DNA of 64,000 bases. Origin: Citrifermentans bremense R1 (GTDB lineage: Bacteria; Desulfobacterota; Desulfuromonadia; Geobacterales; Geobacteraceae). The stretch covers positions 102,184 through 166,183 of the forward strand of contig NZ_AUGE01000007.1 in the NCBI RefSeq assembly GCF_000426865.1, in the 5' to 3' direction. Positions within the stretch are counted from its first letter, which is position 1. Every line of letters starts with the position of its first letter. The translations under genes were made by a program, and so were the position numbers. This document shows, one piece after another, positions 19,047-27,118 of the stretch. The notes under the pieces are model-generated. The model was given only the letters and a program-made list of their open reading frames with translations. It searched no databases and was not told the DNA's origin.

Positions 19047-19970
19047 TCAGCGCCCTTTGCCCGACATGGAGGCCGCAAGGACCGCGAGGCCGGCGAAAAG
19101 AAGGGGGATGCCGCAAAGCGCCAGCGGGGTGAGCCGTTCACCGAGGAACAGGATGCCCAGAAGCGCCGCTACCAGCGGCTCCGCCAGCGAAAGGGTCACA
19201 GCTGACGCCACCGGCACGCTGCGCAGCCCCCTGGCGAAGAGCCAGTAGGAGAGCGCGGTGACCACGACGCCAAGATAAACCACCACCGCCATGCCGCTTG
19301 GCTGTGCCAGCCATTTGAGGTTGGATATGAAGAGCAGCGGCGACAGCAAAAGCGCCCCTAGGGAGAAGACCACCGCCATGACCGCCTCAGAGCTCCGCCC
19401 CGGAAGCAGCACCTTGATCGACATGGTGTAGCAGGCATAGGACAGACCCGCCCCCAATGCGAGCAGGATCCCCACTACGTCGACGGCGATCGCCCCCCCT
19501 CCCCCCACCAGCAGGCCGCAACCTGCGATGGCTAAAAGGGTCGCCACCCCCCAGGCCCTGCCCGGTCTCTCTCCCCTGAAGACCAGTCCCAGCAATCCCG
19601 CGAGGACCGGGGAACTCCCGATCGCCACCAGGGTGCCGACCGCGACACCGGTCCTGCTCACCGCGGTGAAGAAGCTCAATTGATACGAGGCGACGAAGGC
19701 GCCGGCAAGGAAGGTGGCGCGAAAAGGCCAGCGGCCCGCACCGAGCCCCCCTCGCAGAAAAGCCAGCAGCATCAAGGCAGCGCCACCTACAAGAAGGCGC
19801 AGCGCGCCCAAGCTCCACGGGCTCACCCCTTCGGGCGCCAGCGCCTGGGAGGTACCTGAGGTTCCCCAAAGAACGCCTGCCGCTAAAACCAGCAAGGCAC
19901 CGGCGCGAACGCCACCGGCTGACGACTCGGCCGCTTTGGTGGGCGCCGCTGTTTCTGGTCCTGTTTCCAT
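19047..19970 (-). CDS. EamA/DMT-family transporter
   Basis: A 307-residue inner-membrane protein with about ten hydrophobic helices in two similar halves, the drug/metabolite transporter layout. Visible features include the N-terminal GVLWGTSGTSQALAP (about 33-47) and LSLAEPLVAALLGILFLGERL (about 264-284), typical of the second EamA repeat. The start ATG 19970 has AAGGTG five bases before it, and a GTG two codons earlier is possible. Substrate cannot be inferred. It is convergent with the PHP gene and downstream of prfC on the same strand. Confidence 0.85.
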   Translation of the reverse strand: METGPETAAPTKAAESSAGGVRAGALLVLAAGVLWGTSGTSQALAPEGVSPWSLGALRLLVGGAALMLLAFLRGGLGAGRWPFRATFLAGAFVASYQLSFFTAVSRTGVAVGTLVAIGSSPVLAGLLGLVFRGERPGRAWGVATLLAIAGCGLLVGGGGAIAVDVVGILLALGAGLSYACYTMSIKVLLPGRSSEAVMAVVFSLGALLLSPLLFISNLKWLAQPSGMAVVVYLGVVVTALSYWLFARGLRSVPVASAVTLSLAEPLVAALLGILFLGERLTPLALCGIPLLFAGLAVLAASMSGKGR

Positions 19971-20024
19971 AGTCACCTTATTACGGTGGAACTCCGAGAG
20001 GAACTGGGTGTCTAGGTGTCACCC

Positions 20025-20066
20025 GAGAGGTTGTCAGAGGTTCTCTCAGATTTTCTCTGTGGCCAA
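20025..20066. repeat. Dispersed repeat containing GCCACAGAGAAAATCTGAGA
   Basis: Read on the minus strand, this stretch before the EamA gene carries GCCACAGAGAAAATCTGAGA. The same unit with one change (GCCACGGAGAAAATCTGAGA) is at about 53107-53126. It is an intergenic repeat family, and its function is unknown. Confidence 0.5.
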
Positions 20067-20076
20067 CGGCGTTGGT

Positions 20077-21657
20077 TTAGCTATGCTCGCGGGTGGCGTG
20101 GAAGGTGAGATCCTTCCAGTTGTCCATGGTGTTGTCTAGGCGCCACTGGCTCCCCGCAAGGTAAGCGAGGTTCCCTTCGCCGTCCTGATAGAGGCTCAGC
20201 GCCTCCTTCTTCTGGAACTCGTCAAGCTTCTTCCTCTCGCCGGTGACCCAGCGCGCGGTGACGTAGGAGACCGGCTCGTAGACAGCCTTGACGCCGTACT
20301 CGTGCTCCAACCGATGCATGACGACATCGAACTGCAGCATCCCTACCGCGCCGACGATCCAGTCCGCGCCCATGAGAGGCCGGAACACCTGGGTCGTCCC
20401 CTCCTCCGCCAGTTGCACCAGCCCTTTTTCCAGCGACTTCGACTTGAGCGGGTTAAGGATGCGCACCTTCCTGAAGTGTTCGGGGGCGAAATTCGGGATG
20501 CCTGTGTACTTAAGCTCCTCCCCCTGGGTGAAGGTGTCGCCTATCTTTATGGTGCCGTGGTTGTGGATCCCTATGATGTCGCCGGCGTAGGCCTCGTCGA
20601 CGTTGGTGCGGTCCTGCGCCATGAATATGGTCGCATTGGAGATCTGTACCTCGCGCCCGAGCCTTAAGTGCTTCACCTTCATGCCGCGCACGAACTTGCC
20701 GGAACAGATCCTGAAGAAGGCGATGCGGTCGCGGTGCGCCGGGTCCATGTTCGCCTGGATCTTGAAGGTGAACCCGGTGAACGGCTCCTCGTAGGGGGAG
20801 ACGGTGCGGGAGGTCGCTTCGCGCGGCAACGGCGAGGGGGCGTTCTCCACGAAGGAGTCGAGCAGCTGCTGCACCCCGAAGGTGTTGATGGCAGAGCCGA
20901 AGAACACCGGGGTCTGCTTGCCGGCCAGGTAGGCTTCGGCGTCGAAGGGGTGCGCCGCGCCCTCGAGCAGTTCCACGTCGTTGCGCAGCTCCTCGACCTG
21001 GCTCCCCAAGAGCTCGTCGAGCAGCGGGTCGTCAAGTCCCTTCACGGTGACCACCTGCCCCACGCCGCGATCGGCCTCAGGGTCGAAGAAGGTGATTTCC
21101 TTAGTGTATAGATGGTAGGTGCCGCGAAAGCGTTTCCCCATCCCTATGGGCCAAGTCATCGGCGCGCACTGGATGTTGAGCGTGCTTTCGATGTCGTCCA
21201 GAAGGTCCAGCGGCTCGCGCCCCTCGCGGTCCAGCTTGTTGATGAAGGTCATGATGGGGGTGTGGCGCAGCCGGCAGACTTCGAGGAGTTTCTTGGTCTG
21301 GCTTTCCACCCCCTTCACGGAATCTATCACCATGAGCACGGAGTCCACGGCGGTAAGGGTCCGGTAAGTGTCTTCGGAAAAGTCGTTGTGGCCCGGGGTA
21401 TCCAGCAGGTTGATCTCGAAATCGCGGTAGGTGAACTTCATCACCGAGGAGGTTACAGAAATGCCGCGCTGCTTCTCCATCTCCATCCAGTCACTGGTGG
21501 CATGGCGCGCCGATTTCCTTGCCCGCACCTCGCCCGCCTGCTGAATCGCCCCGCCAAAGAGAAGCAATTTCTCCGTTATGGTGGTTTTACCGGCGTCAGG
21601 GTGGCTGATGATAGCGAAGGTGCGACGCCTTTGTATCTCTTGCTCGTTGTACAGCAT
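20077..21657 (-). CDS. prfC: Peptide chain release factor 3
   Basis: The translational GTPase RF3, which recycles RF1/RF2 from the ribosome after termination. At 526 residues it has normal length. The G-domain P-loop is HPDAGKTT (19-26), with DTPGHNDF near 91 and NKLDREGR near 145. Domain II/III features such as [14 protein letters not shown] follow. The start ATG 21657 opens [20 protein letters not shown]. No operon partner is evident. Confidence 0.97.
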   Translation of the reverse strand: MLYNEQEIQRRRTFAIISHPDAGKTTITEKLLLFGGAIQQAGEVRARKSARHATSDWMEMEKQRGISVTSSVMKFTYRDFEINLLDTPGHNDFSEDTYRTLTAVDSVLMVIDSVKGVESQTKKLLEVCRLRHTPIMTFINKLDREGREPLDLLDDIESTLNIQCAPMTWPIGMGKRFRGTYHLYTKEITFFDPEADRGVGQVVTVKGLDDPLLDELLGSQVEELRNDVELLEGAAHPFDAEAYLAGKQTPVFFGSAINTFGVQQLLDSFVENAPSPLPREATSRTVSPYEEPFTGFTFKIQANMDPAHRDRIAFFRICSGKFVRGMKVKHLRLGREVQISNATIFMAQDRTNVDEAYAGDIIGIHNHGTIKIGDTFTQGEELKYTGIPNFAPEHFRKVRILNPLKSKSLEKGLVQLAEEGTTQVFRPLMGADWIVGAVGMLQFDVVMHRLEHEYGVKAVYEPVSYVTARWVTGERKKLDEFQKKEALSLYQDGEGNLAYLAGSQWRLDNTMDNWKDLTFHATREHS

Positions 21658-21786
21658 CTACTGGGACTCCCGTTTAAAATGTTCTGGACAAAAGAAAGGC
21701 GAAGAGGGTATCTTCGCCGGACTGACAGGGTATCATAATTGCACAGCCGTTACCCAAAGGGCAATAATTATTTTCTAGGCGGAACG

Positions 21787-22494
21787 ATGAACGACATATA
21801 CCAGAGGTTGAAAATTGCTGGGGCGGCGCAGGACAGCGCCGATATCATCGCCACCCTTGCAGCCATAGAGAAAGGAACGCTAAAAAACGACTTGAGGCTG
21901 CTCAACTTCTACCGCGAGGTCCCGGTCAGCTACGGCGCCGAGGTAATGAACGTAGAAAAGGATTACGCGGAACTGCAGGTGCACCAGGTGCAGGCCGTCG
22001 TGATCTCCCAAGACAAGCTGACCGTACTCAAAAGCAGCCATTTCCCCAAGGACGTTGTCGCTGCCGTTACCTACGTCAACGTCGAGAAGTCCCGGGTAGT
22101 GCTCTCCAAATTCAGCTACGGCGTGGTCCGGGCCGACCGCAGAATGTCGGTACGGGTCGAGATGGGGGGTGCGGTCAAGGTCACCTTCGCCGGGCAGGAA
22201 GAAAAAGTTGACGGAACCCTCCATGACATGTCTTTGACGGGGATGTCAATTAAAGTACCGCACGACCCCATGTTCCCCGTGAGCGAGAAGGGTGAACTGA
22301 CCATCACTCTCCCCGGCGGGACCATCAAGGTTCCCGCCTCGCTGTTGAAGGTGATTTACAACGACGACGGGTGCCGACTCGTCTTCGAGATCGAGCCCTC
22401 ACGTCCCGCCGAAGTTAGCATCTCGCAGTACATCTTTCAGCGCCAGGTCGAGATCATCAAGGAACTGAAGGAACATCCGGCCATAGGCGGGTAA
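21787..22494 (+). CDS. PilZ-domain protein (probable c-di-GMP receptor)
   Basis: A 235-residue cytoplasmic protein. The N-terminal ~115 residues look like the YcgR-type flanking domain. The C-terminal PilZ domain shows both c-di-GMP contacts: RADRR (an RxxxR motif, about residues 115-119) and DMSLTG (DxSxxG, about 148-153). It probably reads cyclic di-GMP and changes motility or surface behaviour. The start ATG 21787 is preceded by GGCGGAACG, and a longer frame upstream lacks family similarity. It is four bases ahead of the TatD gene and probably cotranscribed with it. Confidence 0.85.
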   Translation: MNDIYQRLKIAGAAQDSADIIATLAAIEKGTLKNDLRLLNFYREVPVSYGAEVMNVEKDYAELQVHQVQAVVISQDKLTVLKSSHFPKDVVAAVTYVNVEKSRVVLSKFSYGVVRADRRMSVRVEMGGAVKVTFAGQEEKVDGTLHDMSLTGMSIKVPHDPMFPVSEKGELTITLPGGTIKVPASLLKVIYNDDGCRLVFEIEPSRPAEVSISQYIFQRQVEIIKELKEHPAIGG

Positions 22495-22497
22495 GCC

Positions 22498-23277
22498 GTG
22501 CTTTTCGACAGCCACTGCCACCTGGACGACCCGCGGCTCCTCCCCCACCTGGAGAGGCTCCTCCCGGAGGCAGAGGCGGCAGGGGTCACCGGGTTCCTCG
22601 TCCCAGGCGTCGCGCCTCAGGGATGGAACCGGATCAGGGCACTATCCGCAGCATATCCCCAGGTCTTCCCCGCCTACGGCGTGCACCCCATGCACGCAGA
22701 ACTACTCACCCCTCAGGCAGTGTCGGATTTATGCCAGCTTGCGACCGGCGCCTGCGCCATAGGCGAAATAGGCCTCGACTACCTCCTCCCCTCCCCCTCG
22801 CGGCAGGTCCAGCAGCAGGCCTTCAGGGTGCAGTTGCGCGTCGCCGCTGAAGCCCGGCTGCCGGTACTGCTTCATTGCCGCAAGGCGTTCGAGGACCTTT
22901 TGGCTATCGTCAGGGAAGAGGGGATTTGCGGCGGCGTCATGCACGCCTTCTCCGGCAGCCTCGATAGCGCCCGCAGCTGCCTGCGCCTCGGCCTGCACAT
23001 ATCCCTTGCCGGGAGTGTCACCTACGCCAACGCTCGGCGGCCGTTGGAGGTCGCCGCCGGGATACCGCTGGAACGCCTGCTTTTGGAGACCGACGCCCCC
23101 GACCTGGCTCCGGAGCCCCACAGGGGAAGCGTCAACCTTCCGTCCTATCTCCTGGAGACGGCTACCAGGGTGGCGCGCATCAAGGGTTTGCCCCTCGAGG
23201 AACTGGGTCGTACCACCACCGGGAACGCAGCCCGCCTCTTCCGGCTCCAAGGGAACGCTCCCCTGCTAAGCCATTGA
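22498..23277 (+). CDS. TatD-family deoxyribonuclease
   Basis: A 259-residue metal-dependent hydrolase of the TatD family, whose members act as 3'-5' exonucleases on DNA/RNA. Metal ligands are visible: FDSHCHLD at 3-10 (His 6 and 8), GEIGLDY near 92, LLHCRKA near 126, MHAFSG near 149, and LETDAPDLAPEPHRG near 200. The start is GTG 22498, because no ATG fits the conserved N-terminal strand. It is the second gene after the PilZ protein. Confidence 0.9.
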   Translation: MLFDSHCHLDDPRLLPHLERLLPEAEAAGVTGFLVPGVAPQGWNRIRALSAAYPQVFPAYGVHPMHAELLTPQAVSDLCQLATGACAIGEIGLDYLLPSPSRQVQQQAFRVQLRVAAEARLPVLLHCRKAFEDLLAIVREEGICGGVMHAFSGSLDSARSCLRLGLHISLAGSVTYANARRPLEVAAGIPLERLLLETDAPDLAPEPHRGSVNLPSYLLETATRVARIKGLPLEELGRTTTGNAARLFRLQGNAPLLSH

Positions 23278-23309
23278 ATTAATAAGTATTAATGTTCAAA
23301 TTACTCTCA

Positions 23310-23337
23310 TTGACCTTGACATGCTCTCCGCTATACT
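23310..23337 (+). promoter_or_regulatory. Promoter of the ferritin-like gene
   Basis: TTGACC (23310-23315), a 16-base spacer and TATACT (23332-23337) form a near-consensus sigma-70 promoter ending about 42 bases before the start codon. Confidence 0.6.
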
Positions 23338-23378
23338 CATTGCCAAGCAGTCCCACTGAAGCCTACGGAGGTGCAGCC

Positions 23379-23876
23379 ATGTTCAAGGAGTACACACTGC
23401 AGGAGGCGCTGAAGCTCGCTATCAAAACCGAAAAGGGGAGCATGGATTTCTACCGGAAGGCGGCTTCCATTTCAAAGGACGAGAGTTCCAAAAAGGTATT
23501 TACCTTGCTGGCCGGCGAAGAGGCAGGACACCTGAAGGCATTCTTCGACCATTACAAAGGGGGAGACCTGGGCGACCTGGACAGCTTCATGGCGTCCCCC
23601 CCGGACAGGCAATCCGCCACGCACCAGGCGCTGGAGCAATCCATCGCCGAGGGAGCCGGAGAGCAGAAGGCGCTGGAGATTGCGCTCAAGGAGGAGAAAT
23701 CCTGCGTCGACTTCTACACCATCTTGGTCAAAGACATCGTCGACCCCTTGGTGCGCCGGGTCTTCGAGACGGTGATCCGCGAGACCCAGGGGCACCACGA
23801 CATGATCGAGGACGAGTACATGCGGATCATGACCATGGTGCACAGCTCTGATCAGAACATCTACGTCAGGGAGTAG
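23379..23876 (+). CDS. Ferritin-like (rubrerythrin-type four-helix) protein
   Basis: A 165-residue protein with two similar helical hairpins, each with Glu...ExxH ligands for a diiron site: EKGSMDFY with GEEAGHL, and EEKSCVDFY with ETQGHHDM. It lacks the CxxC rubredoxin domain of full rubrerythrin. The family usually handles peroxide or iron. The start ATG 23379 follows the strong site CGGAGG; the frame upstream of it overlaps the promoter and is not used. It stands alone between its own promoter and a terminator. Confidence 0.85.
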   Translation: MFKEYTLQEALKLAIKTEKGSMDFYRKAASISKDESSKKVFTLLAGEEAGHLKAFFDHYKGGDLGDLDSFMASPPDRQSATHQALEQSIAEGAGEQKALEIALKEEKSCVDFYTILVKDIVDPLVRRVFETVIRETQGHHDMIEDEYMRIMTMVHSSDQNIYVRE

Positions 23877-23907
23877 GGGCGACTTGGTCGCCGAGGGTCA
23901 CCGACCT

Positions 23908-23952
23908 GTGGACCTGATGGACGGAATGGACACCATGGACATGGTGGACACG
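23908..23952. repeat. Five 9-bp units of RTGGACNNN
   Basis: TGGAC recurs with exactly nine-base spacing at 23909, 23918, 23927, 23936 and 23945, in the spacer after the ferritin-like gene. It is outside any supported gene and gives a minisatellite-like pattern. Confidence 0.6.
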
Positions 23953-23971
23953 GAGAGGTTCCCCAAAAAAC

Positions 23972-24008
23972 AAAAAGCCTTCGCACCAAACGGTGCGGAG
24001 GCTTTTTT
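23972..24008. terminator. Bidirectional terminator
   Basis: The stem AAAAGCCTTCGCACC/GGTGCGGAGGCTTTT (one G-T type mismatch) with an AAAC loop is flanked by A and T runs. It lies between the ferritin-like gene (+) and the lytic transglycosylase gene (-). Confidence 0.85.
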
Positions 24009-24014
24009 ATGGTC

Positions 24015-24057
24015 GAACTCAGTCTTAACCTCAATCTCAGTCTTAATCTGCCTCTAA
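24015..24057. repeat. Second copy of the AGAGGCAGAT...GATTGAG repeat
   Basis: On the minus strand, starting at the TAG stop of the transglycosylase gene, the sequence repeats the pattern found after atpB (17644-17676): AGAGGCAGATTAAGA followed by a GAGATTGAGGTTAAGA unit. Both copies abut a stop codon. Confidence 0.6.
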
Positions 24058-24836
24058 GCGATGTACTGGGTAAAGTAACCTTTCACTTTCGCCAGATACT
24101 GCCTGGTTTCCCTGGGAAGCGTGTCGACGCCGTGGCGGTCGACGTTCCCCGGGCCCCAGTTGTACGCTGCCAAGGCCTCGTCCAAATTCCCGTTGTAGCG
24201 CCGCAACATATCCTTCAGGAACCTGGTCCCTGCCATGACGTTTTGCTCCGGGTCAAAAGAGTCGCTCACGCCGAGCCCCCTGGCGGTGGCCGGCATCAAC
24301 TGCATCAGCCCCTGGGCACCAGCAGAGGAGACCGCGTTCGGGTTGAAATTACTCTCGGCCTTGATCACGGCCCGGATTAGGCCGCTGTCGATTCCGTAGC
24401 GCTGAGATGCCTTGTCGATGATGGCGTCCAAGCTGCTGCCGCCGGCACTGCTTCCTGCTTCTGGAAGCTTGCCCGCCTCGAAATGGGCTTGCTGCGCCTG
24501 GAACGCCGCCTCTGGACCTTGCCCGTCTGCCGCCCCGGGCGCTGGAACCTGGGCGCCGGCGTGCCCCTTGGGAAGCTGCTCCATGAAGCGGCTCAACACC
24601 CCCTGCAAGTTGAGCTGCCTCGGGGCGGCCGCCTGGTCTGGGTCCGCACCGATGGCAAGTGCCGAACTGAGCATCTTCAGGCGCAAAAGCTCGGCCGCCG
24701 CCTCGGGCGGGACCTCACCTTCGCTCCCCTTCTGCGCCAGGTACTCCTCGAAACGAGCAGTGCTGGTTTCGGACGCGGCTGCTACCTTCCTGGCCGCGGT
24801 AACGTCGGGCGCTGTGGCTACCGGATTTATCGACAT
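24054..24836 (-). CDS. Lytic transglycosylase (SLT domain), no obvious signal peptide
   Basis: A 260-residue protein with an Ala/Gly/Pro-rich N-terminal ~135 residues and a C-terminal SLT lysozyme-like domain. The catalytic Glu161 lies in [12 protein letters not shown], followed by [10 protein letters not shown] and AYNWGPGNV, the family's hallmark motifs. No hydrophobic N-terminal signal is seen. This fits transglycosylases exported by flagellar or pilus machines, or release in another way. The start ATG 24836 follows AGGGAGCAGG. It is 14 bases downstream of the response-regulator gene, so cotranscribed. Confidence 0.85.
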   Translation of the reverse strand: MSINPVATAPDVTAARKVAAASETSTARFEEYLAQKGSEGEVPPEAAAELLRLKMLSSALAIGADPDQAAAPRQLNLQGVLSRFMEQLPKGHAGAQVPAPGAADGQGPEAAFQAQQAHFEAGKLPEAGSSAGGSSLDAIIDKASQRYGIDSGLIRAVIKAESNFNPNAVSSAGAQGLMQLMPATARGLGVSDSFDPEQNVMAGTRFLKDMLRRYNGNLDEALAAYNWGPGNVDRHGVDTLPRETRQYLAKVKGYFTQYIA

Positions 24837-24850
24837 GAACCTGCTCCCTG

Positions 24851-26254
24851 TTACGGGGTGGCTGATCCCTCCCCGTAGACGAGTTTCTTTTTCTTCAACT
24901 TCTCTATCAGCGTGGTCCGCTTCAGGTTGAGGAGCTCAGCCGCTTCCTTCTTGTTGCCGCCGCTTTTCTCCAACGCCTGGAGGATCAGACGGTTCTCGAA
25001 TTCCTCTACGGCACTGTTGAGGCAGAAACCGTCGTCGGGAAGGGTCATCGGCTCGCCATGCAGCACTGTAGTGGTCCGGCCGCCGCGGTACTTCTCCGGA
25101 AGGTCGTGGATGCTGATGACGCCGGTTGTTTTGATGATCACCAGCCGCTCGACGAGGTTCTCCAGCTCCCGCACGTTGCCGGGCCAGTCGTAGTTGCTGA
25201 GTGTCTCCATCACCTGCTTGTCAAAACCCTGAACCTTGCGCTGCTTGCTCCGGTTGAACTTCTCCAGGAAGCTGTTCAGAAGCAGCGGCACGTCGGAACC
25301 CCGCTCCCGCAAAGGGGGGAGCATGATCGGAATCACGGAGAGGCGGTAGTATAGATCCTCCCTGAACTCCTTGGACGCCACCATGTGGTCCAGATTCTGG
25401 TTGGTGGCGGCGATGATCCTCACGTCGACCTTCTTGGAACGGGTCGACCCTACCGGCTCAAGCTCGCGGCTTTGCAGCACGCGCAAAAGCTTCACCTGCA
25501 GGTTCGCCTTCATGTCGCCGATCTCGTCCAGGAACAGCGTCCCCTTGTCCGCCATCTCGAAGCGGCCGATGCGCGAGGCGACGGCGCCGGTGAAGGAGCC
25601 CTTCACGTGGCCGAAGAGTTCGCTCTCCAAAAGCTCATCGGGAATGGCCGCACAGTTGAGCGCCACGAAGTTCTTGTCCGAGCGGTTGGAGAGGTCGTGG
25701 ATGGCCCGGGCCACCAGCTCCTTCCCTGTACCGGACTCCCCCTGGATCAGCACGGTGGAATCGGAAGTGGCGACCTTCTCTATCATCTCGAAGAGCGAGA
25801 GCATCTTTTCGCTCTCCCCGATGATGTTGTTCAAGAGGGCCCTGTTCTTTATGCACGGTTTGGACCGAAAACTCTTGCTCTGCAGAGCCTGGTGCTCGAG
25901 ACCTCTCTTCACGTGGGTCTCCAGCTCCTCCAGGTTGAACGGCTTTTCCAGATAGAAAAAAGCCCCTGCCTTCAGGAGATTGGCGGTCATCTCGAAGTTG
26001 GCAAAGGCGCTGTAGGCTATGGTGACTATGTCCGGGCGTATCGACTTTAGTTGCTTGATGAACTCCAGTCCGTTGACCCGAGGCATCATGATGTCGGTTA
26101 TCACCATCTGGACTTCGTGGAGTTCGATCTTTTGCAGGGCGTCCTGCCCATCGAAGGCTTGGTAGACCTGGTACCCCTTGTAGCTCAGGAAGGCGGCTAC
26201 GAAGTCGCGGGTCTTCTTGTCGTCGTCTGCGATCAGTATTTTCGGCGTTTCCAT
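24851..26254 (-). CDS. Sigma-54-dependent response regulator (NtrC family)
   Basis: A 467-residue transcriptional activator. The receiver domain (1-120) has the phosphorylation site Asp54 in [12 protein letters not shown]. The AAA+ domain (about 145-385) shows GESGTGKE and the sigma-54 contact loop as GSFTGA. The C-terminal Fis-type helix-turn-helix ([26 protein letters not shown]) binds DNA. No cognate histidine kinase is adjacent. The gene is divergent from cheW, and the lytic transglycosylase follows it. The 323-bp spacer to cheW (26255-26577) shows no convincing -24/-12 site. Confidence 0.93.
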   Translation of the reverse strand: METPKILIADDDKKTRDFVAAFLSYKGYQVYQAFDGQDALQKIELHEVQMVITDIMMPRVNGLEFIKQLKSIRPDIVTIAYSAFANFEMTANLLKAGAFFYLEKPFNLEELETHVKRGLEHQALQSKSFRSKPCIKNRALLNNIIGESEKMLSLFEMIEKVATSDSTVLIQGESGTGKELVARAIHDLSNRSDKNFVALNCAAIPDELLESELFGHVKGSFTGAVASRIGRFEMADKGTLFLDEIGDMKANLQVKLLRVLQSRELEPVGSTRSKKVDVRIIAATNQNLDHMVASKEFREDLYYRLSVIPIMLPPLRERGSDVPLLLNSFLEKFNRSKQRKVQGFDKQVMETLSNYDWPGNVRELENLVERLVIIKTTGVISIHDLPEKYRGGRTTTVLHGEPMTLPDDGFCLNSAVEEFENRLILQALEKSGGNKKEAAELLNLKRTTLIEKLKKKKLVYGEGSATP

Positions 26255-26577
26255 CGTTTCCCCGATTTCGGTTAAAGTTGCTCAGAATCAAGCCGATACA
26301 AAAACGGTGTTGATCGGAACTATAGCGGGATATTTCCCCAATGTCAATTAAATGACTTGCCGGCAACGGCCTCCGGTGTCAATTATTTGCACTTGACCCC
26401 GCAGGTGCGCCTTCCTCAGTCGCTCACCGCCCCGAAGCCCCTGTTTGTGCGGGGGAGGCGGCAGCAGCGCAAGAGAGAAAAAAATATTCAACCTTTGGTT
26501 CAGGTTACCGAATAGGAAACTAATGCGGCGGGAGCCCGGCTTCCGCCGCCTATGATTTCACCGCACAGGGAGGGTCC

Positions 26578-27075
26578 ATGGAGACCGCACTCACGAAGGT
26601 TAAAAGCGAGGAATACGGGGGTGAGCTGATCCAGTTGGTGAGCTTCAACCTCGAAAAAGAGGAGTACGGCATAAACGTCCTGATGGTGCGGGAGATCATA
26701 CGCATGCTGAACATCACCCGCGTCCCCAACACCCCGCACTACGTGGAAGGGGTGATCAACCTGCGCGGCAAGGTGATCCCTATCATCAACCTGCGCAAGA
26801 AGTTCGACCTGGTGGACTCGGAATACGACAAAAGAACCCGGATCATGGTCATGGAGGTGGTCGGCGAGCTGATGGGATTCATCGTCGACGAGGTCTCCGA
26901 GGTGATCCGCATCTCCGAAAAGGAGATCCAGCCCCCGCCCCCGGCGGTTTCCAGCGGCATAGAGCAGGAATGCATGGCCGGGGTCATCAACCAGGCCGAC
27001 CGGCTCCTCGTTCTGCTCGACCTGGAGCGTATGTTCTCCGCCGACGAGCGCAGGCTGTTCAGCAACGTAGGTTAA
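26578..27075 (+). CDS. cheW: Chemotaxis adaptor CheW
   Basis: A 165-residue single-domain scaffold that couples receptors to CheA. Features of the fold are QLVSFNLEKEEYGINVLMVREII at the start (about 19-41), GVINLRGKVIPIINLRKKF (about 59-77), and MGFIVDEVSEVIRI (about 98-111). The start ATG 26578 follows GGGAGGGTCC. It opens a plus-strand cluster with cheA, cheR, an HDOD gene and cheB. Confidence 0.95.
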   Translation: METALTKVKSEEYGGELIQLVSFNLEKEEYGINVLMVREIIRMLNITRVPNTPHYVEGVINLRGKVIPIINLRKKFDLVDSEYDKRTRIMVMEVVGELMGFIVDEVSEVIRISEKEIQPPPPAVSSGIEQECMAGVINQADRLLVLLDLERMFSADERRLFSNVG

Positions 27076-27084
27076 GGTACCAAC

Positions 27085-27103
27085 GGGGGAAAACTCTTCC
27101 CCC
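27085..27103 (+). other. Small hairpin between cheW and cheA
   Basis: The stem GGGGGAA/TTCCCCC with a five-base loop lies 10 bases after the cheW stop and 16 before the cheA start. There is no U-run, so it is probably an mRNA-processing or stability element rather than a terminator. Confidence 0.4.
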
Positions 27104-27118
27104 TTCCCGGAGCGCATC

